A stretch of DNA of 64,000 bases from Treponema sp. (GCA_024402535.1 JAKSTN010000005.1:22920-86919), one strand, 5' to 3'. Shown: positions 34,908-44,227, counted from the first letter of the stretch. A program made the numbers and translations. The notes: generated from the sequence alone by a model not told the origin.

Positions 34908-37352
34908 ATGGTATTTGATGCAGAAAAATTTAAAGAAAATCTTTCAGGCCGTCTTCGCCGTCAGTACGGAAAAGACATCAGCCAGGCTAACAAGCATGAC
35001 CTTTTTGATGCTGTTTCGGCTTCTGCCCGTGAAATCATTATGGATAACTGGATGGCTACCCGTAATGAATACGAAAAGAAACCAACAAGACAGCTTTATT
35101 ATTTATCAGCAGAGTTCCTTATGGGACGTGCACTTTCAAACAACTTGATCAACTGTGGAATTAAGGATGCTGTAAAAGAAGTTCTTCAGGGAATGAATAT
35201 CAACTTTGATATGATTGAAGATGAAGAACCTGATGCAGGTCTTGGTAACGGTGGCTTAGGTCGTCTTGCTGCATGTTTCCTGGATTCACTTGCAACACTG
35301 GATTACCCTGGACACGGATACGGTATCCGCTACGAATACGGTATGTTCGAACAGAGAATTGAAGACGGTTACCAGGTTGAATATCCTGACAACTGGCTCA
35401 AACACCGGGACCCATGGGAAGTAAAACGTTCTGATCTTCAGGTAACTGTAAAATTTGGTGGAAACATTGCTTACGGAAAAACTCCAGACGGACAGCCACG
35501 TTTCTACATTGAAAATGCAGAAGAAGTAATTGCAACTCCATACGATATGCCAATCGTTGGTTTTGATACAAAAACAGTAAACACACTGCGCCTTTGGGAA
35601 GCTTCGTCTCCAAATGGATTTGATCTTCAGCTTTTCAACAACATGGATTATAACCGCGCTGTTGAACGCCAGAACAGTGCAGAAAATATCAGCCGTGTTC
35701 TGTATCCAAATGATAACGGGCCAAGCGGAAAAGCACTTCGTCTTAAGCAGCAGTATTTCTTCAGTTCTGCATCTCTTCAGGATCTGGTTCGCCACTACGT
35801 TGCTGACTATGGAACAGATTTCAAAAAGTTCCCTGAACTTCATGTAATTCAGCTGAACGATACACATCCTGTAGTTGCTATTCCTGAACTTATGCGTATT
35901 CTTATGGATGAATATAATGTCGGTTGGGATGAAGCATGGGATGTAGTGACAAAAACTTTTGCTTATACAAATCATACAATCCTGGCAGAAGCTTTGGAAA
36001 AATGGCCTATTAGTATTTTCCAGGGACTCCTTCCACGTATCTATCAGATTGTTGAAGAAATTAACCGCCGTCTTCTTATTGAACTGCGCCAGAAATATCC
36101 AAACGATTATGAAAAACACCAGCACATGTCTATTATCCACAATGATAAAGTTTACATGGCATGGCTTGCAATTCACGCATGTTTCAGTGTAAACGGTGTT
36201 GCAGCTCTTCATACTGAACTTCTGAAATCAAAAGAACTTAAAGACTGGTACGACCTGTATCCTGCAAAGTTCAACAATAAGACAAACGGTATTACACAGC
36301 GCCGCTGGCTTTTGAATGCAAACCCTGAACTTGCAAAATTCATTACAGACAGAATTGGTCACGGATGGGAAAAAGAGCTTTCTAAACTGAAGGAACTTGA
36401 AAAGTTCGCTGACGATGCAGCATCAATCGATGCATTCCTGAAAATCAAGCAGGATAACAAACAGGCTCTTGCTGATTATCTTAAACACGCACAGAACGAA
36501 TTCCTGGATCCTGAAAGCATTTTCGACGTTCAGGTAAAACGTCTTCACGAATACAAACGCCAGCTTCTGAACGTGCTCCACATTATGTATCTGTACAACC
36601 GTCTGGTAGAAGATCCAAGCTTCAATCCACCTGCACGTACATTTATTTTTGGTGCAAAGGCTGCTTCAGGTTACCGCCGTGCAAAGTCTATCATTAAGCT
36701 GATTAATACAGTTGCTGACCGTGTAAACAATGACCGCCGCGTTCGCGGAAAGATCCGTGTAGTTTTCGTAGAAAACTACCGTGTTTCAGTTGCAGAAAAA
36801 ATCTTCCCGGCTGCTGATGTTTCAGAACAGATTTCAACAGCAGGTCTTGAAGCTTCAGGTACATCAAACATGAAGTTCATGCTGAACGGTGCTCTGACAC
36901 TTGGAACAATGGACGGTGCAAATATTGAAATCGTAGAAGAAGCCGGTAGCGACAACGCATACGTATTCGGTCTTACTTCTGATGAAATCATCAAGATGGA
37001 AAACGAACACTCATACAATCCACAGGAATATATGAGCCGTAATCCTGCTCTGGCAAAAGTTCTGGATCAGCTGGTTGATGGAACTTACGATCCAACTCAT
37101 CAGATTTTCAAGGAACTTTACGATTCACTTGTTTACGGTGTAGAAGGTCAGCGCCCTGACGTTTACTACCTGCTTGCAGACTTTGAATCTTACGTAAAGG
37201 CACAGGAAAGAATTGCCGCTGATTATTCAGACCGCAAAGCCTGGGCACGCAAGGCAATCATCAACATTGCTAACGCCGGTAAGTTCAGCTCTGACCGTAC
37301 AATCGAAGATTACGTACGCGACATCTGGAAACTGGAAAGAGTAGTGCTGTAA
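34908..37352 (+). CDS. glgP: Glycogen/alpha-glucan phosphorylase
   Basis: An 814-residue PLP-dependent enzyme that releases glucose-1-phosphate from alpha-1,4-glucans. The DAGLGNGGLGRLAACFLDS active-site region is near residues 105-125. LNDTHPVVAIPELMR is near 320. The PLP lysine is in EASGTSNMKFMLNGALT near 650. Length is normal for the GT35 family. AGAGAGGAG gives a strong ribosome-binding site. It forms an operon with glgX upstream and is closed by a strong terminator. Confidence 0.97.
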   Translation: MVFDAEKFKENLSGRLRRQYGKDISQANKHDLFDAVSASAREIIMDNWMATRNEYEKKPTRQLYYLSAEFLMGRALSNNLINCGIKDAVKEVLQGMNINFDMIEDEEPDAGLGNGGLGRLAACFLDSLATLDYPGHGYGIRYEYGMFEQRIEDGYQVEYPDNWLKHRDPWEVKRSDLQVTVKFGGNIAYGKTPDGQPRFYIENAEEVIATPYDMPIVGFDTKTVNTLRLWEASSPNGFDLQLFNNMDYNRAVERQNSAENISRVLYPNDNGPSGKALRLKQQYFFSSASLQDLVRHYVADYGTDFKKFPELHVIQLNDTHPVVAIPELMRILMDEYNVGWDEAWDVVTKTFAYTNHTILAEALEKWPISIFQGLLPRIYQIVEEINRRLLIELRQKYPNDYEKHQHMSIIHNDKVYMAWLAIHACFSVNGVAALHTELLKSKELKDWYDLYPAKFNNKTNGITQRRWLLNANPELAKFITDRIGHGWEKELSKLKELEKFADDAASIDAFLKIKQDNKQALADYLKHAQNEFLDPESIFDVQVKRLHEYKRQLLNVLHIMYLYNRLVEDPSFNPPARTFIFGAKAASGYRRAKSIIKLINTVADRVNNDRRVRGKIRVVFVENYRVSVAEKIFPAADVSEQISTAGLEASGTSNMKFMLNGALTLGTMDGANIEIVEEAGSDNAYVFGLTSDEIIKMENEHSYNPQEYMSRNPALAKVLDQLVDGTYDPTHQIFKELYDSLVYGVEGQRPDVYYLLADFESYVKAQERIAADYSDRKAWARKAIINIANAGKFSSDRTIEDYVRDIWKLERVVL

Positions 37353-37393
37353 GAAATTGATAATGCATAATTGAAAATTATCTACTGAATAAG

Positions 37394-37444
37394 AAAGCTG
37401 ACAGTCACGGGGGAGTGTCCTTTGTGAGTGTCAGCTTTTTTTTA
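37394..37444 (+). terminator. Rho-independent terminator of the glgX-glgP operon
   Basis: AAAGCTGACA (37394-37403) pairs with TGTCAGCTTT (37429-37438), with further partial pairing inside, followed by a run of eight Ts. Confidence 0.88.
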
Positions 37445-37467
37445 TCACTTTCACAAAGAAATATACA

Positions 37468-37505
37468 TTGACTTTGTGACAAATTATACATATGTTATAC
37501 ATATG
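37468..37505 (+). promoter_or_regulatory. Promoter with helical-phase direct repeats for PIN pair 1
   Basis: TTGACT (37468-37473), 17 bases, TATGTT (37491-37496). The 10-mer TATACATATG occurs twice, at 37485 and 37496, 11 bases apart (one DNA turn). The second copy ends on the antitoxin ATG. This fits an autoregulated antitoxin operator and a leaderless start. Confidence 0.6.
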
Positions 37506-37751
37506 AAACCATTAACTTTATATGTATCTGATGAGGTGTATACATCATATCAAGAAATAGCATTAAAGCTTGGAGTAAAAACTGCGGCATTAATCAGAAA
37601 GGCTATGAATTCGTATCTTTCGGAAAATCTTAAGAAGAAAAAAACGCTGGATGATTTTGTTTCTTTTAATTCTGGAGATTTGAAGAAAGATTTTATCCAT
37701 GAAGGCGAAGACGAAGACTTCAGGGGAGAAATGCTGGATGATAGGTATTGA
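37503..37751 (+). CDS. Antitoxin of PIN-type toxin-antitoxin pair 1
   Basis: An 82-residue protein, small and charged. Residues ~1-45 (LTLYVSDEVYTSYQEIALKL, then ALIRKAMNSYL) fit a ribbon-helix-helix DNA-binding fold. The acidic C-terminus (HEGEDEDFRGEMLDD) would wrap the toxin. The start is set at MKPLTL; the open frame extends upstream into the glgP terminator and is not credible there. The antitoxin overlaps the toxin start by 14 bases. No Shine-Dalgarno is present, consistent with the leaderless promoter described above. Confidence 0.75.
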   Translation: MKPLTLYVSDEVYTSYQEIALKLGVKTAALIRKAMNSYLSENLKKKKTLDDFVSFNSGDLKKDFIHEGEDEDFRGEMLDDRY

Positions 37752-38178
37752 TACATGCTTCCTTGTTGATTTGACCATGAATGGGTCTCCAAGATATGAA
37801 GGTGCTTTGAAACTTTTTAATGACTGGAAATCAACAAATAAACAGATGCATATTTTTTATAATGTTTTTCTGGAATTCCAGCACATCGTAACAGATCCGA
37901 AGAGATTTACAAATCCTATGACAATGGAACAGGCAATTGAACAAAGCTGGTTTTGGTGTGATCAGGAAAGAGTTAGGATTATATATCCTGATGACCAGAG
38001 TTTTGGAAGGGCACAGTTGTGGCTTAATCAATTTGGTCTGGGCAGAAAAAGATTAATCGACACTCATATGGCATCCTGTTATGCAAACCACGGCGTTGAT
38101 GTATTTTGGACAGCAAAACCGAAGGATTTTGAAATTTTTAATGTTTTTGATTTAATTGATTATTCTTCAAACAAATGA
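37738..38178 (+). CDS. PIN-domain ribonuclease toxin (VapC-like), pair 1
   Basis: A 146-residue PIN protein, expected to cut RNA (tRNA or rRNA in known VapC toxins) with Mg2+. The acidic centre is visible: MIGIDTCFLVDL at the N-terminus, FLEFQHIVTD near 45, RLIDTHMASC near 108, and TAKPKDF near 127. AGGGGAG lies 8 bases before the ATG, inside the antitoxin gene, so translation is coupled. Its 3' end overlaps that of the converging DUF3237-like gene by 19 bases. Confidence 0.85.
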   Translation: MIGIDTCFLVDLTMNGSPRYEGALKLFNDWKSTNKQMHIFYNVFLEFQHIVTDPKRFTNPMTMEQAIEQSWFWCDQERVRIIYPDDQSFGRAQLWLNQFGLGRKRLIDTHMASCYANHGVDVFWTAKPKDFEIFNVFDLIDYSSNK

Positions 38179-38558
38179 ATTATCACTCCGCCTTCCTTGC
38201 CTTCGATTTTTCCATAGATGCCGGAGGTTTCAAGAAAGGCCAGGTTTTCAGAGTCTGTGTAAATCAGTGGGCGGGTGGTTATGTCACCGTTTGCTTCAAA
38301 AGATCCGTTGTTTTCTATAAATATGCGGCAGTCTTTTCCGGTGGCATCTTTTCCTTTAAGAATATAACGGGCGCTTAAAAAGCGTTCCTTGCCGTAATCC
38401 TGTTTCTGGGTGTCGGCGGCACTTGGGCCGATGACGCCCTTGAAGCCTGAACCTTCAGCGGTTCCATCAAAAAGAATCATGCAGGCTTCGCCTGATTTTC
38501 CCTTTACTTCTTCAAATCCTGTAATATTAACATCAACCTTTAAAACTTCTTTTGCCAT
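38160..38558 (-). CDS. DUF3237-like small protein
   Basis: A 132-residue cytoplasmic protein. The sequence EGSGFKGVIGPSAADTQKQ, the later GKDATGKDCRIFIENNG, RPLIYTDSENLAFLETS and a closing EGGVIIHLFEE resemble DUF3237, a small beta-barrel family of unknown function. The start at MAKEVL is chosen because upstream codons enter the glnN promoter side and carry no ribosome-binding site. It converges with toxin 1 and is divergent from glnN. No function is assigned. Confidence 0.6.
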   Translation of the reverse strand: MAKEVLKVDVNITGFEEVKGKSGEACMILFDGTAEGSGFKGVIGPSAADTQKQDYGKERFLSARYILKGKDATGKDCRIFIENNGSFEANGDITTRPLIYTDSENLAFLETSGIYGKIEGKEGGVIIHLFEE

Positions 38559-38644
38559 AGATTTATTTTGCCATGACCGCTGTTTGGAGGCAATCGGAAA
38601 ATCACCCCAGGTCAATTCCAAAAAACACCGATTTCCGATAAAAT

Positions 38645-38670
38645 ATAGTATTAAATTTTTTTCATACTAT
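38645..38670. promoter_or_regulatory. Inverted repeat just before glnN
   Basis: ATAGTAT (38645-38651) and ATACTAT (38664-38670) flank a T-rich centre, 11 bases before the glnN ATG and just before its weak GGGG ribosome-binding site. It could be an operator or an mRNA hairpin near the start site. Confidence 0.45.
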
Positions 38671-38681
38671 GGGGTAACAGT

Positions 38682-40775
38682 ATGGCTGAAATGAATGTAC
38701 CGGAGCTCTTTGGCAGTTCCGTATTTAATGAAAAAGCAATGAAGGAGTTCCTGCCGGATGATGTTTTTAAACGTCTTAAGGTAACAATCGATAACGGAAC
38801 TCCACTGGATCTGGACCTGGCAAATCACGTAGCTCAGGGAATGAAAGACTGGGCTATTTCTAAAGGTGCAACACACTTTACGCACTGGTTCCAGCCGCTT
38901 ACAGGTATTACTGCTGAAAAGCATGACAGCTTCCTTTCACCAAAAGGTAATGGCACTGTAATAATGGATTTTTCCGGAAAGGAACTTGTAAAAGGTGAAC
39001 CTGACGCATCATCTTTCCCAAGCGGAGGAAGCCGTTCAACTTTTGAAGCACGCGGTTATACAGTCTGGGATCCAACATCTTATGCATTTGTAAAAGATCA
39101 TTCGCTTTGTATTCCGACAGCATTCTGTTCGTATACAGGTGAAGCTTTGGATAAAAAGACACCGCTTCTTCGTTCTATGGAAGCTTTGAATGAACAGTGT
39201 CTTCGCATCTTGAAACTTTTTGGAAGTACAGCTAAGCATGTTGCTTCCACCATGGGACCTGAACAGGAATATTTCCTTGTTGATGAAAAAATGTTCAACG
39301 CACGTAAAGATCTTAAAATGACCGGTCGTACTCTTTTTGGTGCCCGTCCTGTAAAAGGTCAGGAAATGGATGACCAGTACTTTGCTGCCATTAAGCCTCG
39401 CATTACAGCTTACATGGAAGACCTGAATACTGAACTGTGGAAGCTGGGCATTTATTCAAAGACAGAACATAATGAAGCCGCTCCGGCCCAGCACGAAATG
39501 GCTCCAATCTTTACAACTTCAAACCTGGCCGCTGACCAGAACCAGCTTACTATGGAAATTATGAAGAAGGTTGCACGTAAGCACGGAATGGTTTGTCTGC
39601 TTCATGAAAAACCATTTGAAGGTGTAAACGGAAGCGGTAAGCATAACAACTGGTCTCTTTCTACAAATGAAGGGGAAAATATTTTTGCACCTGGAAAATC
39701 ACCTCGCGAAAATGCACAGTTTCTTCTATTTATTACAGCCGTAATGAAAGCAGTTGATGAATATCAGGACTTGCTCCGCATTTCAGTTGCAAGTGCTGGA
39801 AATGATCATCGTCTTGGCGCAAATGAAGCTCCCCCTGCCATCATGTCCATTTACATGGGTGATGAACTTAATGCTGTTCTTAAGTCAATTAAAACAGGAA
39901 AAGCCTTTGATGCTGCTTCAAATAAGAAAATTGAAATCGGCGTAGATGTTCTTCCACCAATTCCAAAGGATTCTACAGACCGTAACCGTACTTCTCCATT
40001 TGCCTTTACAGGAAACCGTTTCGAATTCCGTTCAGTTGGTTCATCACTTTCAATCAGTGGACCAAACACAACTATGAACTCAATTCTGGCATATGCTCTT
40101 AAAGCCTTTGCAGATGAACTGGAACAGTCAAATAATTTTGATTCTGATCTTCAGGTTCTGATTAAACGTGAAATTACAAAACACTGGCGCATCCTTTTTG
40201 ACGGAAACGGATACGGCGAAGAATGGAAAGTTGAAGCTGAAAAACGCGGACTTAAAAATTACCGTACAACTCCTGATGCAGTTGAACATTATCTGGATAA
40301 GAAAAACATCAAACTTTATACAGAAATGGGCATCTACACAAAGGATGAAATGAAACATCACTATGATGTTAAACTGGAAAAATACTGCAAGATGCTGAAC
40401 ATTGAACTTGGTACAATGCTTGAAATGATTCGCGCAGATATTCTCCCGGCAACTTTCAAATATATGGATATGCTTGGAGATATCTCTCATAAGAAGATTT
40501 ATCAGTCTAAGGCAGTAGAGAAGCTTTATAAAAAACTCAGCTCATATGCTGATGAACTTTATGAAGATTCTGAAAAACTTGAAACTATGTATGTTGCTGC
40601 CAAAGGTAAAAAGGACCTTATGGAAAGAGCACGATATTATGCAGACGAAGTAATTCCGTTTATGGAAAAAACACGCAGCGTTGCAGATTTGATTGAACCT
40701 CTTCTGGCTATGGAATTCCGTCCATATCCAACATATGAAGATCTTCTGTTTGCAAACGACGGTTTTACAAAATAA
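38682..40775 (+). CDS. glnN: Glutamine synthetase type III
   Basis: A 697-residue enzyme, the right length for GSIII (about 700, versus about 450 for GSI). It makes glutamine from glutamate, ammonia and ATP. Visible motifs: [12 protein letters not shown] near 62, [20 protein letters not shown] near 108-127, [15 protein letters not shown] near 190, [15 protein letters not shown] near 264, and [16 protein letters not shown] near 316. GSIII is common in Bacteroidetes, rumen bacteria and treponemes. No ntr regulator or amtB is adjacent. The protein is cytoplasmic and oligomeric. Confidence 0.96.
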   Translation: MAEMNVPELFGSSVFNEKAMKEFLPDDVFKRLKVTIDNGTPLDLDLANHVAQGMKDWAISKGATHFTHWFQPLTGITAEKHDSFLSPKGNGTVIMDFSGKELVKGEPDASSFPSGGSRSTFEARGYTVWDPTSYAFVKDHSLCIPTAFCSYTGEALDKKTPLLRSMEALNEQCLRILKLFGSTAKHVASTMGPEQEYFLVDEKMFNARKDLKMTGRTLFGARPVKGQEMDDQYFAAIKPRITAYMEDLNTELWKLGIYSKTEHNEAAPAQHEMAPIFTTSNLAADQNQLTMEIMKKVARKHGMVCLLHEKPFEGVNGSGKHNNWSLSTNEGENIFAPGKSPRENAQFLLFITAVMKAVDEYQDLLRISVASAGNDHRLGANEAPPAIMSIYMGDELNAVLKSIKTGKAFDAASNKKIEIGVDVLPPIPKDSTDRNRTSPFAFTGNRFEFRSVGSSLSISGPNTTMNSILAYALKAFADELEQSNNFDSDLQVLIKREITKHWRILFDGNGYGEEWKVEAEKRGLKNYRTTPDAVEHYLDKKNIKLYTEMGIYTKDEMKHHYDVKLEKYCKMLNIELGTMLEMIRADILPATFKYMDMLGDISHKKIYQSKAVEKLYKKLSSYADELYEDSEKLETMYVAAKGKKDLMERARYYADEVIPFMEKTRSVADLIEPLLAMEFRPYPTYEDLLFANDGFTK

Positions 40776-40797
40776 ACGTTGAATTGGAAGAGGGTGT

Positions 40798-41205
40798 ATG
40801 CTTGAGTATTTTTTAATGGGACTTTCATTTGTCGTTATTATTGCTTTACTGAGTTTTATTTTTTTATGGATTGAAGGCCGTAAAATGAATGGCTCTAAGA
40901 AAATGATAAAACAGGCTGAAGGTCCGGGGTTTGCAAAATGCCCTTTATGCGATATGCCTCTTCCAATCGGGGATAATATTTATACAAAGGTTTACAGGCC
41001 TATGGATGTACCTGATCAAAGGTGTATTGTCATGGGCTGCATTCACTGTTATCCTAAAGTAGAGCCTGGTTTAAGACGAATGTGTCCTGTATGCCATAAA
41101 GAAGTTCCGATTAACGGAAATCTTATAGCAAGGCTTTTCAATAAGCGGGACGGAAGCAAACATATTCATATCGTTTGCTGCACTGAGTGCAGCAAAAAGA
41201 ATTGA
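40798..41205 (+). CDS. Single-helix membrane protein with zinc-ribbon cysteines
   Basis: A 135-residue protein I cannot assign to a named family. Residues 4-24 are one membrane helix. The cytoplasmic part carries paired cysteines: CPLC near 42-45, CIVMGCIHC near 75-83, CPVC near 95-98, and CCTEC near the C-terminus, which suggests two zinc ribbons of the rubredoxin-knuckle type. AAGAGGGTG lies before the ATG. It is followed by the PilZ gene after 18 bases and the methyltransferase after 6 more, so all three probably share an mRNA. Confidence 0.65.
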   Translation: MLEYFLMGLSFVVIIALLSFIFLWIEGRKMNGSKKMIKQAEGPGFAKCPLCDMPLPIGDNIYTKVYRPMDVPDQRCIVMGCIHCYPKVEPGLRRMCPVCHKEVPINGNLIARLFNKRDGSKHIHIVCCTECSKKN

Positions 41206-41223
41206 TATATCGGAGATGGAAAA

Positions 41224-41586
41224 ATGAGTGAAGAAAACAGAGTAGCAGAGCGATACGATGATATGGGCAAAGTTAATTGTCCTGAATTGTGTGCTCTTGC
41301 CGGAAATCTGATTAATATCAGTAAGACTGGATTGAAAGTTCGTTTTCCTGTTCCAGTTTCAGTAGATCTTGAAGCCCAGAATGAATATGAATTGAAAATC
41401 ACCCTTGCAAAAAAAATCGGGGAAGCTCCGCTGTTTCTGGTGTGCGTGCCTCAGTGGGTTTCTGAAGTTCAACATGAAACAGAAATCGGTTTCAAGGCTT
41501 TATATTCACCGGATCAGAATCGTTATATGAAATATGTTGCAGAGCTTGCTGATTCAGATAAAGATGACGATCTGGAAATAGTTTAG
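41224..41586 (+). CDS. PilZ-domain c-di-GMP receptor
   Basis: A 120-residue protein made almost wholly of a PilZ domain. The c-di-GMP contacts are visible: RVAER (the RxxxR motif) at residues 6-10 and NISKTG (D/NxSxxG) at 35-40. The sequence QWVSEVQHETEIGFKAL fits the later strand pattern. The EAL protein at 25693 belongs to the same signalling network. Its target is unknown. CGGAG is the ribosome-binding site. The gene sits between the zinc-ribbon protein and an rRNA-type methyltransferase. Confidence 0.82.
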   Translation: MSEENRVAERYDDMGKVNCPELCALAGNLINISKTGLKVRFPVPVSVDLEAQNEYELKITLAKKIGEAPLFLVCVPQWVSEVQHETEIGFKALYSPDQNRYMKYVAELADSDKDDDLEIV

Positions 41587-41592
41587 GATTCT

Positions 41593-42585
41593 ATGGCAGT
41601 ATCAATTCAGAATTTAAATGGCCGTGCTTTTCTTGCCTTTACAGAAAAAAGCGGATTCCTTGAAAGTGAACTTTCTCAGCGCTTCGGCATTTCGCCGGTT
41701 GCCGATAAAATTTATGGAGACCTTTATTATTATTCAAAGGATTCCCTGAAAAATGCAAAACTTCCCGCCGGTGCAGATTCTGTTGTTCCATATTTTGCCC
41801 GTACAATTATGGAAGAACCTTTCATCGTTCACTTTGATTCAATTGGCGAAGCTGCTGGGGAACTTAAAAAGATTCAGAGAAACTGGGCTCCTTATCAGTA
41901 TACCTGTTTCCGTCGTGCCCAGCTGATTCAGGAAAAACTTCCATACATCAATCTTAAAGACCGAAAATTTCCTGTAAAAATTCCTGCCAGTGAAATCGGG
42001 CTTTATACTTTAATCGATGAGCATACAATGATTGCTTCCGCTAAAACTACAAGTTTTATTCCTGCGGGAAAAATCACCTGGGTGGAAGATCATGAAAATC
42101 CACCAAGCCGTGCTTACCTTAAGGTTCAAGAAAGTCTGACTCTGTTTAATCTGTTTTACGGCGAAGAACTGCCTCATGTCGGACAGAAGTGTTTTGAAGC
42201 TGGTGCTTGTCCCGGCGGTTGGACCTGGGTTCTGGTGGGACTTGGTGCTGAAGTTTATGCCGTAGACCGTGCAGAACTTGCTCCTGAGCTTATGACAAAT
42301 CCTCTGGTAAAATTTCAGGCACACGATGCCTTTACTTTAAAGCCTGAAGATGTCGGGCCTGTAGACTGGGTTTTCAGCGACGTTATCTGTTACCCTGAAC
42401 GTCTTCTTGAATGGATTCACAAATGGATTGATTCAGGCATGACAAAAAATATGATCTGTACAATCAAGATGCAGGGCGAGATCGACTGGAATATGATTGA
42501 TAATCAGTTCGCCACAATCCCTAATTCAAAAATTGTACATCTGAATTACAATAAGCACGAACTGACAATTCTGATAAAAGCTTAG
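41593..42585 (+). CDS. RlmM-like rRNA 2'-O-methyltransferase
   Basis: A 330-residue SAM-dependent methyltransferase. An N-terminal THUMP-like part (residues 1-150) is followed by an FtsJ-type Rossmann domain with CPGGWTWVLVGLGAEVYAVDR near 210. The K-D-K-E tetrad is visible: PSRAYLKVQE, FSDVICYP, CTIKMQG and KHELTILI. This is the pattern of RlmM, which methylates the ribose of a cytidine in 23S rRNA. The start is 6 bases after the PilZ stop. Target base is inferred from the family only. Confidence 0.85.
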   Translation: MAVSIQNLNGRAFLAFTEKSGFLESELSQRFGISPVADKIYGDLYYYSKDSLKNAKLPAGADSVVPYFARTIMEEPFIVHFDSIGEAAGELKKIQRNWAPYQYTCFRRAQLIQEKLPYINLKDRKFPVKIPASEIGLYTLIDEHTMIASAKTTSFIPAGKITWVEDHENPPSRAYLKVQESLTLFNLFYGEELPHVGQKCFEAGACPGGWTWVLVGLGAEVYAVDRAELAPELMTNPLVKFQAHDAFTLKPEDVGPVDWVFSDVICYPERLLEWIHKWIDSGMTKNMICTIKMQGEIDWNMIDNQFATIPNSKIVHLNYNKHELTILIKA

Positions 42586-42600
42586 GAAAACCTCAGAAAT

Positions 42601-43512
42601 TTAAACATCCCAGTCGAATGGTGTTGCCTGGTAAACGTAATAGTTGAGCCAGTTTGAGTAGAGCAGGTGAGCGGTGCTGCGCCATGTGGAAATTACAGGC
42701 AGTTCCGGATTGTTGTTCTGGAAATAGTTCAAAGGCTTATCGATATTCATTCCTTTTTTCAGATCGCGGAAATATTCCTTTGCCAGTGTGTCTGTGTCGT
42801 ATTCCAAATGACCTGTCATGAAGATGGCGCGGTTGTCTTTTGACTTACACAGTGTAGCGCCTGTTTCTTCGTTGTCGGCAAGGAGAATCAGGTTTTTATT
42901 TTTCTTAATGTCTTCAGTTCTGATTGTAGTCCAGCGTGAAGTTGGAACCGGGAAGAAATCGTCAAAGCCGCGAACAAGCGGATCTTTTGGTTTAAGGTTC
43001 TTGCTGTAATAAACGCCTGAATATTTCTTTGGCACAACGTGTTTTTCAATTCCGTGGAAATGATAAAGTCCTGCCATTGCTCCCCAGCAGATGTAAAGGG
43101 AACAGAAAACATTTTCATGTGCCCAGTCCATAATCTTGCAAAGTTCATCCCAGTAATCAACGTCTTCAAACGGAATCTGTTCAACAGGAGCTCCGGTAAA
43201 AATCATGCCGTCAAATTTCTGTTTGTAAAGGTCTGAAGAAGGAATATAGAATCTGTCCAGGTAGGCTTTACCTGTAGTTTTTGAAACGTGACTTTCCATG
43301 CGTACAAGGCTTATTTCAATTTGCAGCGGTGTATTCCCAAGTAAGCGCATAAGCTGAGTTTCAGTAACTTCCTTTGTAGGCATCAGGTTTACAATGGCAA
43401 TTTTAAGCGGACGGATATCCTGTGTGGCAGCACGTTTTTCTGTCATTACGAAAATGTTTTCTTTTTCAAGGGTCTGTACTGCTGGTAAATCTGACTGAAT
43501 TTTAATTGGCAT
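42601..43512 (-). CDS. metA: Homoserine O-acetyltransferase (MetA type)
   Basis: A 303-residue enzyme that activates homoserine in methionine synthesis. The nucleophile Cys142 (YICWGAMAGLYHFHG) matches the E. coli numbering, and the catalytic His lies in TGHLEYD near 235. Residue 111 is Glu (FTGAPVEQIPFEDVDYW). In this family Glu at 111 is linked to acetyl-CoA use and Gly to succinyl-CoA, so the acetyl enzyme is predicted. AGGAAG precedes the ATG. No SAM riboswitch is seen in the short upstream region. Confidence 0.94.
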   Translation of the reverse strand: MPIKIQSDLPAVQTLEKENIFVMTEKRAATQDIRPLKIAIVNLMPTKEVTETQLMRLLGNTPLQIEISLVRMESHVSKTTGKAYLDRFYIPSSDLYKQKFDGMIFTGAPVEQIPFEDVDYWDELCKIMDWAHENVFCSLYICWGAMAGLYHFHGIEKHVVPKKYSGVYYSKNLKPKDPLVRGFDDFFPVPTSRWTTIRTEDIKKNKNLILLADNEETGATLCKSKDNRAIFMTGHLEYDTDTLAKEYFRDLKKGMNIDKPLNYFQNNNPELPVISTWRSTAHLLYSNWLNYYVYQATPFDWDV

Positions 43513-43591
43513 AGCGCTTCCTTTTTTTGTAAAAACTACAAATCATTTTATAACAAATACAAAAATCTGAAAATGGGGCGAGGGAATTGCT

Positions 43592-43993
43592 TTAGATTTC
43601 AAATATCCTCAATTGGGTGATTACTTTTGCCATGTTATAAAAATCGGAGTCGTAAGTTAGGAGTAAAATATCGTTTTCGATAGCAGTCTGTGCAATAAGC
43701 AGATCAATTGTGCTGCGGATTGTGATGCCGGAATTTCGGCATTGAACATTCATCATTGCTGCGGCTTCATATGAGGATTTTCCGGACAGTTGATAGAAGT
43801 GAAACTGGTTTAAATATTGTTTTAGTATCTCATATTCTTTTTCAGATTTTGCGCCTTGCAAAATTTCCTGATAAATATAATTGTTTATCCCTATAGGATA
43901 TTTATTGTCGATTAAAAAAGTTAATGTGTTTGTATATTGATCATCAACATTTTTTAAATAATTGATGATTACGGAAGTATCAATAAGAACCAT
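43592..43993 (-). CDS. PIN-domain ribonuclease toxin (VapC), pair 2
   Basis: A 133-residue VapC-type toxin. The acidic residues lie in MVLIDTSVIINYL at the N-terminus, YQEILQGA near 43, STIDLLIAQTAI near 100, and TYDSDFYNMA near 119. The start is placed at MVLIDT: the longer frame runs back through the antitoxin gene. The toxin overlaps its antitoxin by 14 bases, the same overlap as in pair 1. It should be an RNase that is inactive while bound to VapB. Confidence 0.9.
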   Translation of the reverse strand: MVLIDTSVIINYLKNVDDQYTNTLTFLIDNKYPIGINNYIYQEILQGAKSEKEYEILKQYLNQFHFYQLSGKSSYEAAAMMNVQCRNSGITIRSTIDLLIAQTAIENDILLLTYDSDFYNMAKVITQLRIFEI

Positions 43994-44195
43994 TATTTCC
44001 TTCCCGCATAGCTTTGTAATCATAGTCTTCAGCAAAAAGATCCATACCACGAATGTCTTGAATCTTTTTTACCTGGCGAACTTCGATAAATTCGAGTAAT
44101 GCTGTATTAATTAAGTCTTTCTTTGTCTTTATGGAGGGCGCCAAAAATAAGGCTGTTTTCACTAATTCATCATTTAATACAATATTTGTTCGCAT
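43980..44195 (-). CDS. VapB-type antitoxin, pair 2
   Basis: A 71-residue antitoxin. The N-terminal MRTNIVLNDELVKTALFLAP and TKKDLINTALLEFIE match the short VapB family that pairs with PIN toxins. The C-terminus (MDLFAEDYDYKAMREG) is the toxin-binding tail. CGAGGTG is the ribosome-binding site. The upstream region carries GTGTAT-N4-ATACAC and TGTATACA, which could be autoregulatory operators. Confidence 0.88.
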   Translation of the reverse strand: MRTNIVLNDELVKTALFLAPSIKTKKDLINTALLEFIEVRQVKKIQDIRGMDLFAEDYDYKAMREGNNGSY

Positions 44196-44227
44196 GTATA
44201 CACCTCGTTATGTGTATGATAATACAC
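44195..44227. promoter_or_regulatory. Operator candidates upstream of VapB pair 2
   Basis: A perfect inverted repeat, GTGTAT-GATA-ATACAC (44212-44227), and a TGTATACA palindrome next to the antitoxin start lie within 35 bases. Toxin-antitoxin complexes commonly repress their own promoter through such sites. Confidence 0.5.

Noticed and set aside
35286..36212. 308-codon open frame on the minus strand
   Set aside because: It lies wholly opposite glgP, has no ribosome-binding site, and its cysteine- and asparagine-rich product looks like an antisense shadow.
40128..40490. 120-codon open frame opposite glnN
   Set aside because: It is an antisense shadow of a strongly conserved gene with no start signal.
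43513..43591. Possible SAM riboswitch upstream of metA
   Set aside because: The leader is too short and shows no conserved riboswitch stems.
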